From NCBI RefSeq assembly GCF_000428905.1, contig NZ_KE386814.1, forward strand, positions 551,758 through 615,757: 64,000 nucleotides of DNA. The letters run 5' to 3'. This document shows positions 45,905 to 55,121 of this stretch, in pieces. The notes under the pieces are model-generated. The model had not been told where the DNA came from, ran no database searches, and was given only the letters and a program-made list of their open reading frames with translations. The position numbers were made by a program, and so were the translations under genes. The DNA comes from Brumicola pallidula DSM 14239 = ACAM 615. Lineage in GTDB: Bacteria > Pseudomonadota > Gammaproteobacteria > Enterobacterales > Alteromonadaceae. Positions within the stretch are counted from its first letter, which is position 1. The number at the start of each line of letters is the position of its first letter.

Positions 45905-47015
45905 AACGGTTTGTTTCGTCAATAATTTAGCTTTTAGAGATGAGCCAACAATAGAAAATAGATTATTGCCGTACATAATAGAAACGCTTCACTTGGGGCA
46001 TAAAGTTATACTTATTAGCAGTGACAATACTCCTATTTTGGCTGTAAAGCATGAAAACTTCACGCATATCTGTTGTCCAATAGAAACTAAACGGCCAAAT
46101 GGTTTTTTAAAAAGAGCATTTTTTGAAAACAAAAACTCCAGAGAAATTTTGAAAAAAGCTAAAGGGGTAAGTTGTGATATATATTTATTAACGATACCTT
46201 CGATGTTTTTATTATTCAATGCTAGGATTCTTAAAAATCACAGAGTTTTTTTAGATGTGAGAGATTTAACTTGGCACTACTTATCTAGTGTTACTTTAGA
46301 ACAAAGATTCGCCAGATTATTCTTTGAGTTTTTGGCTAAAAGGAATTATGAAATTTTTGAAAAAGTAGCCGTCACCAACGAGGCTGAGGCTCTCTATTTT
46401 AAATCTAAAGCGATTCCTTTCGAATTAAATTACAATGGAATTACGCAGGCCCAGTTTAATGATTTATCTTCAATTAAACCAAAAATAGACACTGATAACA
46501 TTACGGTAACATACGTCGGAAAAGTTGGTGTTGCGCAAAACCTTGATTTTTTAATCAGAGTGGCTAAAAAAATGCCGGATATAGTTTTTAAAATAGTTGG
46601 TTATGGGCCGCTTTATAAAGAGTTTCAACATAATTTAAAGGCGGCCGGTGTTCCTAATATTCTAGCCCCTGGAAGTGCAAGTTGGAAACAGATAATAAAG
46701 TTGTACGAAGAGTCGGATATTTTGTATGCGCAACTGACGAATGAATATTCTGGTGCAATGCCCTCAAAACTATATCAGTACCTTTGTGCATCGCGCTTTA
46801 TTGTGTACGGTGGCAGTGGACAAGCGAAAAAAATGTTAGATACATTCTCTAATAATATAGTTGTTGAACCAAACTCTGTTCAGGGTTTAGTCGAAGCAAT
46901 CACTCATTATATTAAAACACCGATAAAAAATGACGCGTTCGAAAAGAATTCAAAAAGAGTGCAAGAGTTTTTTATTCGCGAGGAAAATGTAAAAAAAATC
47001 ACTGAGAGTTTTTGA
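45891..47015 (+). CDS. Glycosyltransferase, GT4 family
   Basis: A 374-residue GT-B transferase. The start is a TTG with a good GGAG ribosome site 5-6 nt upstream, inside the end of the heparinase gene. Motifs: VFLDVRDLTWHY (N-domain), ITVTYVGKVGVAQNLDFLI, FKIVGYGPLYKEFQ and LTNEYSGAMPSKLYQYLCASR, where the donor-site region is SGAMPSKLYQYL as in WbuB/WcaL-like enzymes. It probably adds the second or third sugar of the repeat. Its stop is overlapped by the next start. Confidence 0.85.
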   Translation: MKSPKTVCFVNNLAFRDEPTIENRLLPYIIETLHLGHKVILISSDNTPILAVKHENFTHICCPIETKRPNGFLKRAFFENKNSREILKKAKGVSCDIYLLTIPSMFLLFNARILKNHRVFLDVRDLTWHYLSSVTLEQRFARLFFEFLAKRNYEIFEKVAVTNEAEALYFKSKAIPFELNYNGITQAQFNDLSSIKPKIDTDNITVTYVGKVGVAQNLDFLIRVAKKMPDIVFKIVGYGPLYKEFQHNLKAAGVPNILAPGSASWKQIIKLYEESDILYAQLTNEYSGAMPSKLYQYLCASRFIVYGGSGQAKKMLDTFSNNIVVEPNSVQGLVEAITHYIKTPIKNDAFEKNSKRVQEFFIREENVKKITESF

Positions 47016-47881
47016 TGAACACAAAGATTTTGGTAACCGGTGCAACTGGATTTATTGGGAAGCACTTAGTAACTTCCCTTGGGCAATCTTGCGTTGAATT
47101 TGAGTCGTTTCAAGATGATCTGGCAACAGATTACACACTAGAGAAATACGATGATGTTTTTTCTATCATTCATTTAGCTGGTCTTGCACATAATAAAGCC
47201 AAAAGTGATGATCATCTTAGACAGATAAATTACTTTGGAACACTAGCATTAGCTAAAAAAGCGAAGTTGCAGGGTATTAAGCGTTTTGTGTTTTTGAGTT
47301 CTACAACTGTTTATGGAAATGTCGAAGGTTTAATTAATGAAATCTCCCCCACATTTCCTTTTAATGAATTTGCTCGCTTAAAGCTGAAGACTGAAATAGA
47401 TTTATTGCAATTGGGAGATGACAACTTTGAAGTTGTAATAGTTCGTGCACCATTAATTTATGGCAGTGATGCCCCTGCCAACTTCAAGCTCTTAACAAAA
47501 CTCGTTGATTTTATGCCTATATTACCGTTTCAGTTAGCTAGAAAAAAAAGGAGCTATGTGGCGGTGCAAAGCGTGATTGATTTTTTGTTAATATGTGTAG
47601 AACATCCGAAAGCGGCACAACAAATATTTTTAGTTGCAGATATTAAACCTGTTTCTATCTGTGAATTCACTCAGCAAATAGCATTGATGTTAGGGAAGAA
47701 AAGGTTTCAAGTCCCAATTCCTATCGTTATTATGAAGGTGTGTGCGAATTTATTAGGTAAAAAAGAGTTAGTAAATGTGTTATTTGGTGGTTTAGAAATT
47801 GATATTTCGAAGGCTAATGAGTTATTAGGCTGGTCACCTAAGTTCACAATGCAACAAGCGATGATAAAAAGTGAGAAATAA
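47015..47881 (+). CDS. NAD-dependent epimerase/dehydratase, WbpV-like 4-reductase candidate
   Basis: A 288-residue extended SDR (a TTG one codon earlier is also possible). NAD motif GATGFIGKHLV, IIHLAGLAHN, VFLSSTTVYGN and IVRAPLIYG are present. The family YxxxK catalytic pair reads Phe119-Ala-Arg-Leu-Lys123, so the catalytic Tyr is missing. Its place before a PglC-like transferase and a WbpM-like 4,6-dehydratase matches WbpV/WreQ-type reductases that make UDP-QuiNAc or UDP-FucNAc. The Tyr-to-Phe change makes activity uncertain. Confidence 0.78.
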   Translation: MNTKILVTGATGFIGKHLVTSLGQSCVEFESFQDDLATDYTLEKYDDVFSIIHLAGLAHNKAKSDDHLRQINYFGTLALAKKAKLQGIKRFVFLSSTTVYGNVEGLINEISPTFPFNEFARLKLKTEIDLLQLGDDNFEVVIVRAPLIYGSDAPANFKLLTKLVDFMPILPFQLARKKRSYVAVQSVIDFLLICVEHPKAAQQIFLVADIKPVSICEFTQQIALMLGKKRFQVPIPIVIMKVCANLLGKKELVNVLFGGLEIDISKANELLGWSPKFTMQQAMIKSEK

Positions 47882-47884
47882 TTT

Positions 47885-48436
47885 ATGTTAAGAATATACG
47901 ATGTTGTTTTTGCTATAGTGGGGCTTTTACTGAGTCTACCAGTGTTAATTATTATTCTGGCGATTGGATTCTTTGATACGGGTTCGCCCATTTTTATTCA
48001 AGAAAGGGTTGGGAAGAACAAGCAGCCGTTTAGATTAATCAAATTTAGAACAATGGCCAAGGATACAAAATCAGTTGCTAGTCATTTAGCAAGCTCGGCG
48101 AGCATTACAAAGTTTGGGAGTTTTTTACGTAAAAGTAAATTAGATGAGTTACCGCAATTGATTAACGTATTTCTGGGCGATATGAGTTTTGTTGGTCCAA
48201 GACCGAATTTATTTAATCAAGAAGAGCTAATTGAGGCTCGTGATTTACTGAGAGTCTATGATGTCTCGCCAGGAATAACAGGGCTTGCGCAGATAAATAA
48301 TATAGATATGTCTGCACCTCAACTACTTGCAGCAACCGATAGTTCAATGATAAAAAATTTAACCGTAAAAAAATATTTTGAATACATCATTAGAACAGCA
48401 ATTGGCGCTGGCGGTGGAGATGCAATTAAACCGTAA
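47885..48436 (+). CDS. Initiating phosphoglycosyl transferase (PglC/WbpL-like monotopic sugar transferase)
   Basis: A 183-residue bacterial sugar transferase, the small monotopic form. One N-terminal re-entrant membrane helix (residues 6-30) is followed by the core: FIQERVGKNKQPFRLIKFRTM, the catalytic Asp87-Glu88 in LDELPQLINVFLGDMSFVGP, RPNLF, and SPGITGLAQINN. It transfers a sugar-phosphate, probably a 6-deoxy-HexNAc-1-P supplied by the WbpM-like dehydratase, to undecaprenyl phosphate and so starts the repeat unit. It ends the densely packed part of the operon. Confidence 0.92.
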   Translation: MLRIYDVVFAIVGLLLSLPVLIIILAIGFFDTGSPIFIQERVGKNKQPFRLIKFRTMAKDTKSVASHLASSASITKFGSFLRKSKLDELPQLINVFLGDMSFVGPRPNLFNQEELIEARDLLRVYDVSPGITGLAQINNIDMSAPQLLAATDSSMIKNLTVKKYFEYIIRTAIGAGGGDAIKP

Positions 48437-48895
48437 GTTCGTATGGGGTGGTTTTATTGCATCATTATTGACAGGTTAATATTGAATTTAATCTGAGTCT
48501 ACTCAAAACACATTTTGGGGTGTTTAAGTAAATGTTAGGTGGTGTAAAAGTTATAAATGCTTTAGTTCATGATCACGTCATCATGAACTAAAGTGCAGTG
48601 CAGGTCTAAAGAGTATATTTTCAAATCAGGCTCAAAAGCCTTAATGTTTTTTAATGGAATAAATTTAATCCATTCTCGATGTCTTAAATTAAAAAGTAGC
48701 TGCTACTTGGAACGTATCCTATCCAAAATGGATTCAAGAATTTGATAAGCGAATGTAATTCCGCATTTTAATTGGAGGCAACAAAAGAAGCTCGATAAGA
48801 CACTTTTGTTGTATTCACACCAATTAGGCATATAATTCCTAGGGTAGTTAAGAAATTAACCAATAATATTAAATCAGGTCGTAAAAAGGAAATTT
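48437..48895. other. Intergenic with a long hairpin
   Basis: A gap of 459 bp inside the locus. Arms CTTTAGTTCATGAT (48560-48573) and ATCATGAACTAAAG (48580-48593) form a perfect 14-bp stem with a 6-nt loop. No T tract follows, so it is not a standard terminator. No coding sequence was recognised. The promoter of the next gene is expected in the 150 bp before 48896. Confidence 0.7.
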
Positions 48896-50854
48896 ATGCT
48901 CTTAGAAGCATTGAATAGCGTCTTAAACTCAAAAAGACAAACAAAACGAATTATTACTCTCGCAGTCGATTCGTTTTTTATTGCAATCTCTTTTTGGGCG
49001 TCATTGGTAATTCGCCTTGATAACCTCTCCGTATTTTCAAACATAAACTACTGGCTAATCCTATCCGGCTTGCTACCAATAAGTATCTTAATTTTTGTCA
49101 AGTTAGGCCTCTACAGAGCTGTTTTAAGATACATGAGCTCTCAAGCTGTCTGGGCTGTAGTGGCAGGCACTATGTTATCAACCGCAGCATTAGTGCTTAT
49201 CGCATTCTTCTCTACAACCGGTATGCCGCGCACTATGCCTCTAATTTACTGCGCGTTAATACTTCTCACCGTCGGTGGAGCAAGACTTCTCGTTCGTGCA
49301 TTAGTCACTCAATTTAATGGTTCAAACAAGCAACCTGTTGTTATATATGGTGCAGGCTCCGCTGGTCGCCAACTTGCAACAGGCATCGTCATAGGGCAAG
49401 AATACTATGTATCGGCCTTTATCGACGACGATGCAAGTAAGTACGGTTCTGTTATTCAAGGTATCCCAGTTATTTCTTTGATTGAATTAAAGGATTTAAT
49501 TAGCGCGGGAAAAGCCATAAAAGTACTTCTTGCATTGCCAAGTGCGAGCCGTTCACAAAGAAATCGCATCATTAATTCATTAGAAAAATACCAAGTTAAA
49601 GTACAAACCATCCCCGGTATCAAAGATGTCATTGAAGGTAACTTTAATGCCTCGGAATTAATTGACGTTGAAATTGAAGATTTACTGGGTCGCGAGCCTG
49701 TAACCCCATTACCGCAGCTTATGGCTCTAAACATTACTGGCAAAAACGTAATGGTTAGCGGTGCCGGCGGTTCTATTGGCTCTGAGTTGTGCCGTCAAAT
49801 TATAAAATTCAAACCTACTAAACTGGTCCTGTTCGAATTATCTGAATTTGCGCTTTACGAGATTGAAAAAGAACTCAGTGAATATATCGATAAAAACGGC
49901 TTAAAAATAAAGCTTTACCCTTTGATGGGCTCTGTACAGCGCGTTAACCGCGTGGAAAACATCATGATGGCGTTTAATATTAACACTATTTATCACGCGG
50001 CAGCCTACAAGCATGTCCCTTTAGTGGAGCATAATGTGGTTGAGGGAATTCGTAATAATGTCTTTGGAACCTATTATGCTGCTAAAGCCGCTATTAATGC
50101 AGGGGTAGAAACTTTCGTACTGATATCTACCGATAAAGCGGTGCGTCCTACTAATGTTATGGGCGCATCAAAACGGATGGCTGAATTAGCTCTGCAGGCG
50201 CTTTCGCAAGCGTCATTTAATAAAAAAACCAGATTTTGTATGGTGCGCTTTGGTAATGTGCTTGGCTCATCGGGTTCAGTAATACCGTTATTTAGACGTC
50301 AAATACAAGAAGGCGGGCCAATTACGCTCACCCATGAAGACATTACTCGATATTTCATGACGATACCTGAAGCTGCACAACTCGTGATACAAGCTGGCGC
50401 TATGGGTAAAGGTGGGGATGTATTTGTGCTGGACATGGGTGACTCAGTAAAAATCAAAGATTTAGCTGAAAAGCTAGTTAGGCTATCAGGTTTAGAAATA
50501 AAAGACGAAAATAATCCAAACGGTGACATTGCAATAGAATGCACTGGTTTGCGACCAGGTGAAAAACTGTTCGAAGAATTACTCATCGGTGACAATGTTC
50601 AAGATACATTCCATGAACGGATTATGACAGCCAATGAAGCCATGTTGAGTTGGGAAGACCTTGAACCGCTACTCAATAATTTAGATAAAATGTGTCACAA
50701 CTTTGATCACGAAAGTATTAGAGAAATATTATTAAACGCACCAACAGGCTTTAACCCTACGGATGGAATTTGCGATTTAGTATGGGCTGCAAGGCAACCT
50801 GCGGATGATACAAAACCGGTATCAGCCGAAATAATTAAATTATCCAGAGCGTAG
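48896..50854 (+). CDS. WbpM/PglF-type UDP-GlcNAc 4,6-dehydratase (membrane form)
   Basis: A 652-residue protein with four N-terminal membrane helices (about 1-115), a CoA-binding-like Rossmann domain (VVIYGAGSAGRQLA), then the SDR catalytic domain (MVSGAGGSIGSELCRQI, AAYKHVPLVEHNV). The active-site segment is STDKAVRPTNVMGASKRMAE: Met replaces the usual Tyr of YxxxK, as is normal in the large WbpM class. It yields UDP-4-keto-6-deoxy-GlcNAc, the precursor of QuiNAc, FucNAc or bacillosamine. AAGGAAA ribosome site. It sits downstream of the main operon, like wbpM in Pseudomonas O-antigen loci. Confidence 0.94.
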   Translation: MLLEALNSVLNSKRQTKRIITLAVDSFFIAISFWASLVIRLDNLSVFSNINYWLILSGLLPISILIFVKLGLYRAVLRYMSSQAVWAVVAGTMLSTAALVLIAFFSTTGMPRTMPLIYCALILLTVGGARLLVRALVTQFNGSNKQPVVIYGAGSAGRQLATGIVIGQEYYVSAFIDDDASKYGSVIQGIPVISLIELKDLISAGKAIKVLLALPSASRSQRNRIINSLEKYQVKVQTIPGIKDVIEGNFNASELIDVEIEDLLGREPVTPLPQLMALNITGKNVMVSGAGGSIGSELCRQIIKFKPTKLVLFELSEFALYEIEKELSEYIDKNGLKIKLYPLMGSVQRVNRVENIMMAFNINTIYHAAAYKHVPLVEHNVVEGIRNNVFGTYYAAKAAINAGVETFVLISTDKAVRPTNVMGASKRMAELALQALSQASFNKKTRFCMVRFGNVLGSSGSVIPLFRRQIQEGGPITLTHEDITRYFMTIPEAAQLVIQAGAMGKGGDVFVLDMGDSVKIKDLAEKLVRLSGLEIKDENNPNGDIAIECTGLRPGEKLFEELLIGDNVQDTFHERIMTANEAMLSWEDLEPLLNNLDKMCHNFDHESIREILLNAPTGFNPTDGICDLVWAARQPADDTKPVSAEIIKLSRA

Positions 50855-50899
50855 ATAGTTAATTTATATTACCTACCGCGATATTAAAAAGGAACCGCA

Positions 50900-52261
50900 A
50901 TGAAAGTAACTGTTTTCGGCATTGGCTATGTCGGCCTAGTACAAGCTGCGGTTTTAGCAGAAGTTGGCCACGAGGTTGTTTGTGTCGATGTAGACCAAAA
51001 CAAAGTAGATAACTTGGAAAAAGGACTTATTCCAATTTATGAGCCGGGTTTAACGCCCTTAGTTAATGCTAACTTCGAGCAAGGAAGAATTAAGTTTACG
51101 ACCGACGCAGAACGCGGTGTTGACCATGGTGAAATGTTATTCATTGCTGTGGGCACACCACCCGATGAAGATGGCTCTGCTGACCTTAAATACGTGCAAG
51201 CGGTTGCCACAACAATCGCCACCTATATGCAAAGCCACAAAATCATTATTAATAAGTCGACAGTACCGGTAGGTACGGCAGATAAAGTAATTGCAACTGT
51301 GTCAGATACACTCAAGTCACTGAATAAAGAATTTACCTTTGATGTGGTATCCAACCCCGAATTCCTAAAAGAAGGCGCTGCTGTTAATGACTGTATGCGT
51401 CCTGACCGTATTATCTTGGGTACCCAAAGTGCCAAAGCAGAGAAAAAGCTACGTGAACTCTACAGCCCGTTCAACCGCAACCATGACAAAATAATTGTAA
51501 TGGATGTGCGCAGTGCTGAACTGACCAAGTATGCGGCGAACTGCATGCTAGCAACCAAAATCAGTTTTATGAATGAATTGGCTAACTTGGCTGAACTGTT
51601 TGGCGCTGACATTGAAAATGTGCGTAAAGGCATCGGTAGTGATCCGCGCATTGGTTATCAATTTATTTATCCGGGTTGTGGTTATGGTGGTTCTTGTTTT
51701 CCTAAAGATGTTCAAGCGCTGGTTCGCAGTGCGACGGGGGTGGGTTACACAGCTAAAATATTAGAAGCAGTTGAAGCGGTTAACTACCGGCAAAAAGAAA
51801 AGTTATTTGATTACATCATGAGTCACTATCAAGGTGATGTGAAAGGTAAAACCATTGCACTGTGGGGTTTATCATTTAAGCCTAACACTGATGATATGCG
51901 CGAAGCATCGTCTCGGGTTTTAATGGAAAGGCTTTGGGAGCATGGCGCTATTGTGCAGGCTTATGACCCTGAGGCAATGGAAGAAACGCAACGCATTTAT
52001 GGCTCACGTGCTGATCTTAGATTAATGGGCACCAAAGAAGCCACGTTGTCAGGTTCAAGTTGCTTAGTTATTTGCACTGAGTGGCAGGCTTTTAGAGCGC
52101 CCGATTTTGAAATGATAAAAACCCACGTTGCTGATCAAGTTATTTTTGATGGTCGTAACTTATTTGAGCCCAGCTTAATTTCGGAATACGGATTGCATTA
52201 TTATGCCATCGGTAGAGGTTTATCTGTTAAAGCGCAGCAGTCGGCCTCCATAAGCAGTTGA
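50900..52261 (+). CDS. ugd: UDP-glucose 6-dehydrogenase
   Basis: A 453-residue UDP-glucose dehydrogenase forming UDP-glucuronic acid. N-terminal GIGYVGLVQAAVLAEVGHEV, NKSTVPVGTADKV, SNPEFLKEGAAVND and the catalytic cysteine block YPGCGYGGSCFPKD are all intact, with the C-terminal GLSFKPNTDDMREASS. It lies 45 bp after the WbpM-like gene and 92 bp before galU, which makes its substrate. Supplies GlcA or derived sugars for the polymer. Confidence 0.96.
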   Translation: MKVTVFGIGYVGLVQAAVLAEVGHEVVCVDVDQNKVDNLEKGLIPIYEPGLTPLVNANFEQGRIKFTTDAERGVDHGEMLFIAVGTPPDEDGSADLKYVQAVATTIATYMQSHKIIINKSTVPVGTADKVIATVSDTLKSLNKEFTFDVVSNPEFLKEGAAVNDCMRPDRIILGTQSAKAEKKLRELYSPFNRNHDKIIVMDVRSAELTKYAANCMLATKISFMNELANLAELFGADIENVRKGIGSDPRIGYQFIYPGCGYGGSCFPKDVQALVRSATGVGYTAKILEAVEAVNYRQKEKLFDYIMSHYQGDVKGKTIALWGLSFKPNTDDMREASSRVLMERLWEHGAIVQAYDPEAMEETQRIYGSRADLRLMGTKEATLSGSSCLVICTEWQAFRAPDFEMIKTHVADQVIFDGRNLFEPSLISEYGLHYYAIGRGLSVKAQQSASISS

Positions 52262-52353
52262 TAAAGCTGATTGGTAAAATACATGCATATAGCACACTGA
52301 ACGTAAGTCACTAGGTAGCATGAAATAAAAAGAAAATAAGGATTAACGGAACT

Positions 52354-53241
52354 ATGAGTCAAGTTAGAAAAGCAGTGATACCCGTAGCTGGTTTGGGAAC
52401 GAGAATGTTACCGGCCACAAAAGCAATCCCGAAGGAAATGCTACCTGTTGTCGACAAGCCTTTAATTCAGTACGTAGTGAATGAATGCGTTCAGGCAGGT
52501 ATAAAGCAAATCGTGTTGGTAACTCATGCGAGTAAAAACAGCATCGAAAACCACTTTGACACATCGTTCGAGTTAGAAGCAACCTTAGAGAAGCGAGTAA
52601 AGCGCCAGTTGTTGGACGCGGTTAAAGCAATATGCCCGAAAGGCGTTACCATCATGCATGTGCGCCAAGGGGTAGCCAGTGGATTAGGTCACGCTATTAT
52701 GTGTGCTTATCCAATGATTGGTGATGAGCCTTTCGCGGTTGTATTACCTGACGTGATTATTGACGATGTGGCGAGCAACCTAAAGAAAGACAACCTTGCT
52801 GATATGGTAGCTAAGTTTAACACCAGTCGTGTTAGCCAAGTCATGGTTGAAAAAGTGGCACAAGAAGATGTGTCTAAATTTGGTATTGTCGATTTAGAAG
52901 GCAAGGAACTTGCCCCGGGTGAGTCTTGCAAGATGCACAGAATGGTTGAAAAGCCAGATTTAGAAGATGCACCTTCTAACCTAGCTATTGTCGGTCGCTA
53001 TGTATTATCTGAAAAAATATGGGACTTGCTGGCAAAAACAGCGCCGGGTGCTGGCGGCGAAATTCAGTTAACTGATGCTATCGATGCACTCATGGAACAC
53101 GAACAAGTTGACGCATACTACATGAAAGGTAAAAGTCATGACTGCGGCAGCAAGCTTGGCTACATGAAAGCTAACGTTGAATATGCAATGCGTCATCCTG
53201 AACTAGGTGAAGACTTTACTGAGTATTTGAAAACGCTGTAG
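52354..53241 (+). CDS. galU: UTP-glucose-1-phosphate uridylyltransferase
   Basis: A 295-residue GalU making UDP-glucose. Signature [20 protein letters not shown] at the N-terminus, then [29 protein letters not shown] and the C-terminal [21 protein letters not shown]. Length and motifs equal E. coli GalU. AAGGATTAACGG precedes the ATG. It is the last gene of the polysaccharide locus. In the 160 bp after it a 33-codon plus-strand open segment (ending 53393) reads KNGVDLKAMKVAKKRLKDLL; I do not recognise it. Confidence 0.97.
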   Translation: MSQVRKAVIPVAGLGTRMLPATKAIPKEMLPVVDKPLIQYVVNECVQAGIKQIVLVTHASKNSIENHFDTSFELEATLEKRVKRQLLDAVKAICPKGVTIMHVRQGVASGLGHAIMCAYPMIGDEPFAVVLPDVIIDDVASNLKKDNLADMVAKFNTSRVSQVMVEKVAQEDVSKFGIVDLEGKELAPGESCKMHRMVEKPDLEDAPSNLAIVGRYVLSEKIWDLLAKTAPGAGGEIQLTDAIDALMEHEQVDAYYMKGKSHDCGSKLGYMKANVEYAMRHPELGEDFTEYLKTL

Positions 53242-53405
53242 TTGCAGAAGATCAATCAAGAAGCTATCGGTGCTGTAATATCACTTAAATAGAATTTAAT
53301 TGCCATTGTTAAAACTAAAAATGGTGTTGATTTAAAGGCTATGAAAGTTGCGAAAAAGAGATTAAAAGACTTACTGGTTGAAATTAAATAAGGCGGTTAC
53401 AGCGG

Positions 53406-53723
53406 TTAAGCTGCAACGCGCTCTTTTTCGATAGAAATTGATGCTTGCTCTAATGAAGGCATCGCAAAGTGAATTTTGAACCCTAACTTTTCAAGCATAT
53501 CCATCATTGTATCGATAGTGAATTTCTCGATTTTAGCATTCTTGAGATCAGACACTCTTGATTGAGCAACACCGAGAAAATCGGCAGCTTGCGTTTGAGT
53601 CCAACCTTTTTCCTTGATTAATTTCGATAGCATAATCGATAGATCCATTTTCATGGCCATTTTGTTTGCTACTTCTTCATCGTGTGTGATGTGAAAAGGG
53701 CTGTCATAGAATTTTAAGGGCAT
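53406..53723 (-). CDS. HigA2-like XRE-type helix-turn-helix protein (orphan antitoxin-like)
   Basis: A 105-residue protein with an HTH of the HTH_37/XRE type at residues 38-70 (KGWTQTQAADFLGVAQSRVSDLKN), then MMDMLEKLGFKIHF. Such proteins are usually antitoxins paired with a HigB/RelE-like toxin encoded just upstream. No toxin gene lies on either side: the upstream 90 bp and the whole 53724-54273 interval lack a RelE-like frame. A GGAG ribosome site supports the ATG. It may be an orphan antitoxin that has become a regulator or anti-toxin. Confidence 0.8.
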   Translation of the reverse strand: MPLKFYDSPFHITHDEEVANKMAMKMDLSIMLSKLIKEKGWTQTQAADFLGVAQSRVSDLKNAKIEKFTIDTMMDMLEKLGFKIHFAMPSLEQASISIEKERVAA

Positions 53724-53758
53724 GATACGTCTCCAATTGCTGATGCCGAGTCTAAATA

Positions 53759-53781
53759 TACAAAATTTTATATACTTTGTA
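53759..53781. promoter_or_regulatory. Possible operator/promoter of the HTH gene
   Basis: TACAAA and TTTGTA arms surround an AT-rich centre with a minus-strand TATAAA-like element, 36 bp upstream of the HTH gene start. Antitoxins of this family usually bind such palindromes in their own promoter; autoregulation here is inferred. Confidence 0.3.
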
Positions 53782-54201
53782 AAGCGTAGCCTTACATACT
53801 ATAACTCAAGTTTCGGTGTTCACTACAAACGCTAGCCAAATTTGCCCGAAACATGCACAGCCTGAAGTCTTAAAGACAATGACCTTAAGCGGGCAACATA
53901 AATACCGAGAATGTTATTCGCCGGGTTGTTTGTTGCCAAAATTAGCAATTGGGTGTAATACTAACTATAACGGACTGAAAATCGACCTGAGAATTAGAAA
54001 ATGACAATAAATAGGCAAACAATTGTTATCATCTTTACGGCGTTAGCTGCACATTCCCCCTTTGCAAAAATTACAAATTCCTTTCGCATAAACCAAGCCG
54101 AAAATTAGAGACGTGGTATGCAAACCGTTCAACACCGGTTTATTTGGCATAAACAGCATGCCGAAAAAACACTAAGTCGTTAGCTTTCAGTCAGCATTGC
54201 C
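53782..54201. other. Intergenic, no supported gene
   Basis: A plus-strand frame at 53816-54004 (62 codons, four Cys) is open but has no recognisable family or ribosome site. Two near-direct repeats, GCATAAACC..GCCGAAAA near 54088 and GCATAAAC..GCCGAAAA near 54150, flank a small hairpin AAACCG-CGGTTT around 54125-54145. Nothing else was assigned. Confidence 0.35.
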
Positions 54202-54262
54202 TTGTACTTTGTACTGTACAACTTTGTAGTTTTAATATAGACTTGTCTTGTATATTGTACAT
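54202..54262 (+). promoter_or_regulatory. yefM-yoeB operator/promoter region
   Basis: Two TGTACA cores (54215-54220 and 54256-54261) lie just before yefM. TGTACA palindromes are the known binding core of E. coli YefM-YoeB. A TTGTAC (54209) and TAATAT (54233) pair with 18-nt spacing could be the promoter; the ribosome site GAGGAAG overlaps the second TGTACA flank. Confidence 0.6.
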
Positions 54263-54273
54263 GAGGAAGTTTT

Positions 54274-54528
54274 ATGAGAATTGTATCTTTTACAGATGCT
54301 CGAAACGGTTTAAAGGCGGTTTTGGACACAGTCGTTAATGATGCAGATACTACGGTTATTACACGAAGAGATGCGGAGGATGCCGTTGTAATGTCGCTTG
54401 ATTATTATAACAGTTTGATGGAAACCGTTTACTTACTCAAATCACCCCAAAATGCGACTCACTTAGCTAAATCTATCGCACAATATAAAGCAGGTGAGAA
54501 CATTCAAAGGGAGTTGCTTGATGAGTAA
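54274..54528 (+). CDS. yefM: YefM/Phd-type antitoxin
   Basis: An 84-residue antitoxin of a type II toxin-antitoxin pair. The N-terminal DNA-binding half has the family pattern FTDARNGLKAVLDTVVNDADTTVITRRDAEDAVVMSLDYYNSL; the C-terminal half is acidic and wraps the toxin. A GAGGAAG ribosome site precedes the ATG. The last 8 bases overlap yoeB, the usual coupled layout. It should repress its own promoter through the TGTACA palindromes upstream. Confidence 0.95.
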   Translation: MRIVSFTDARNGLKAVLDTVVNDADTTVITRRDAEDAVVMSLDYYNSLMETVYLLKSPQNATHLAKSIAQYKAGENIQRELLDE

Positions 54529-54784
54529 AAGGTTATTGTCATGGACTGATGAATCCTGGAAAGACTATTTGTATTGGCAAACCCAAGATAAGAAAACGCT
54601 CAAGCGTATTAATAAACTTATACTAGACGCTAAGCGTTCACCCTTTGATGGCATTGGTAAACCAGAGCCTTTAAAAGAAAATTTAACTGGTTTTTGGTCG
54701 CGCCGGATCGACGATACAAATCGTTTAGTTTATGCCGTCAAAGAGAGTTCAATCATCATTATTTCTTGTCGTTACCATTATTAG
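54521..54784 (+). CDS. yoeB: YoeB-type mRNA interferase toxin
   Basis: An 87-residue RelE-superfamily ribonuclease that cuts mRNA at the ribosomal A site. It shows the YoeB pattern: LLSWTDESWKDYLYWQTQDKK, LKRINKLILDAKRSPFDGIG, KPEPLKENLTGFWSRRID, TNRLVYAV and the C-terminal ISCRYHY, containing the conserved Glu, Arg, His and Tyr catalytic residues. An in-frame extension to 54494 exists, but the ATG at 54521 matches the family start. Intact, so probably active. Confidence 0.96.
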   Translation: MSKRLLSWTDESWKDYLYWQTQDKKTLKRINKLILDAKRSPFDGIGKPEPLKENLTGFWSRRIDDTNRLVYAVKESSIIIISCRYHY

Positions 54785-54899
54785 AATGGAGCTCAAGAAA
54801 GCTAACAAAAACACAAACACGGACATTGTGGAAGAGCACCAAAACGCCGCTTATGTAGGGTGTTATGTTTTTAAAGGAGTACGAAAGTGCAGAGTATGA

Positions 54900-55121
54900 T
54901 TAAAACATTATATTGATGACTCAAAAAACGAGATTAAACTTTATTTGGTATTAATACATAGTTTAATGCTTTTGTTTGGTTTAGGGCTAGGACTAATTAT
55001 TGGGGCTTCTGGTGAGCAACCTCCAATGACATTGGCTTTATCGCTAATTTGGACAGCGGCATTTCCCTTGATATTTATCGGTTATTTAATACGTAAAACT
55101 TTCCAAAAAATTGAGTTATAA
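54900..55121 (+). CDS. Small two-span membrane protein, possibly frameshifted
   Basis: A 73-codon open frame with two clear membrane helices (LVLIHSLMLLFGLGLGLIIG, and LALSLIWTAAFPLIFIGYLI) and a basic end (RKTFQKIEL). It has no good start codon in frame. A strong ribosome site (AAAGGAG) and GTG/ATG lie just upstream in another frame that stops after ten codons, so a one-base frameshift near 54905 would restore a gene of about 80 codons. Either a recent pseudogene or a short protein from an internal start. No family recognised. Confidence 0.4.
   Translation, partial: LKHYIDDSKNEIKLYLVLIHSLMLLFGLGLGLIIGASGEQPPMTLALSLIWTAAFPLIFIGYLIRKTFQKIEL

Noticed and set aside
53816-54004. 62-codon Cys-containing ORF
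   Set aside because: No ribosome site, no family pattern and no conserved zinc-finger spacing; treated as non-coding.
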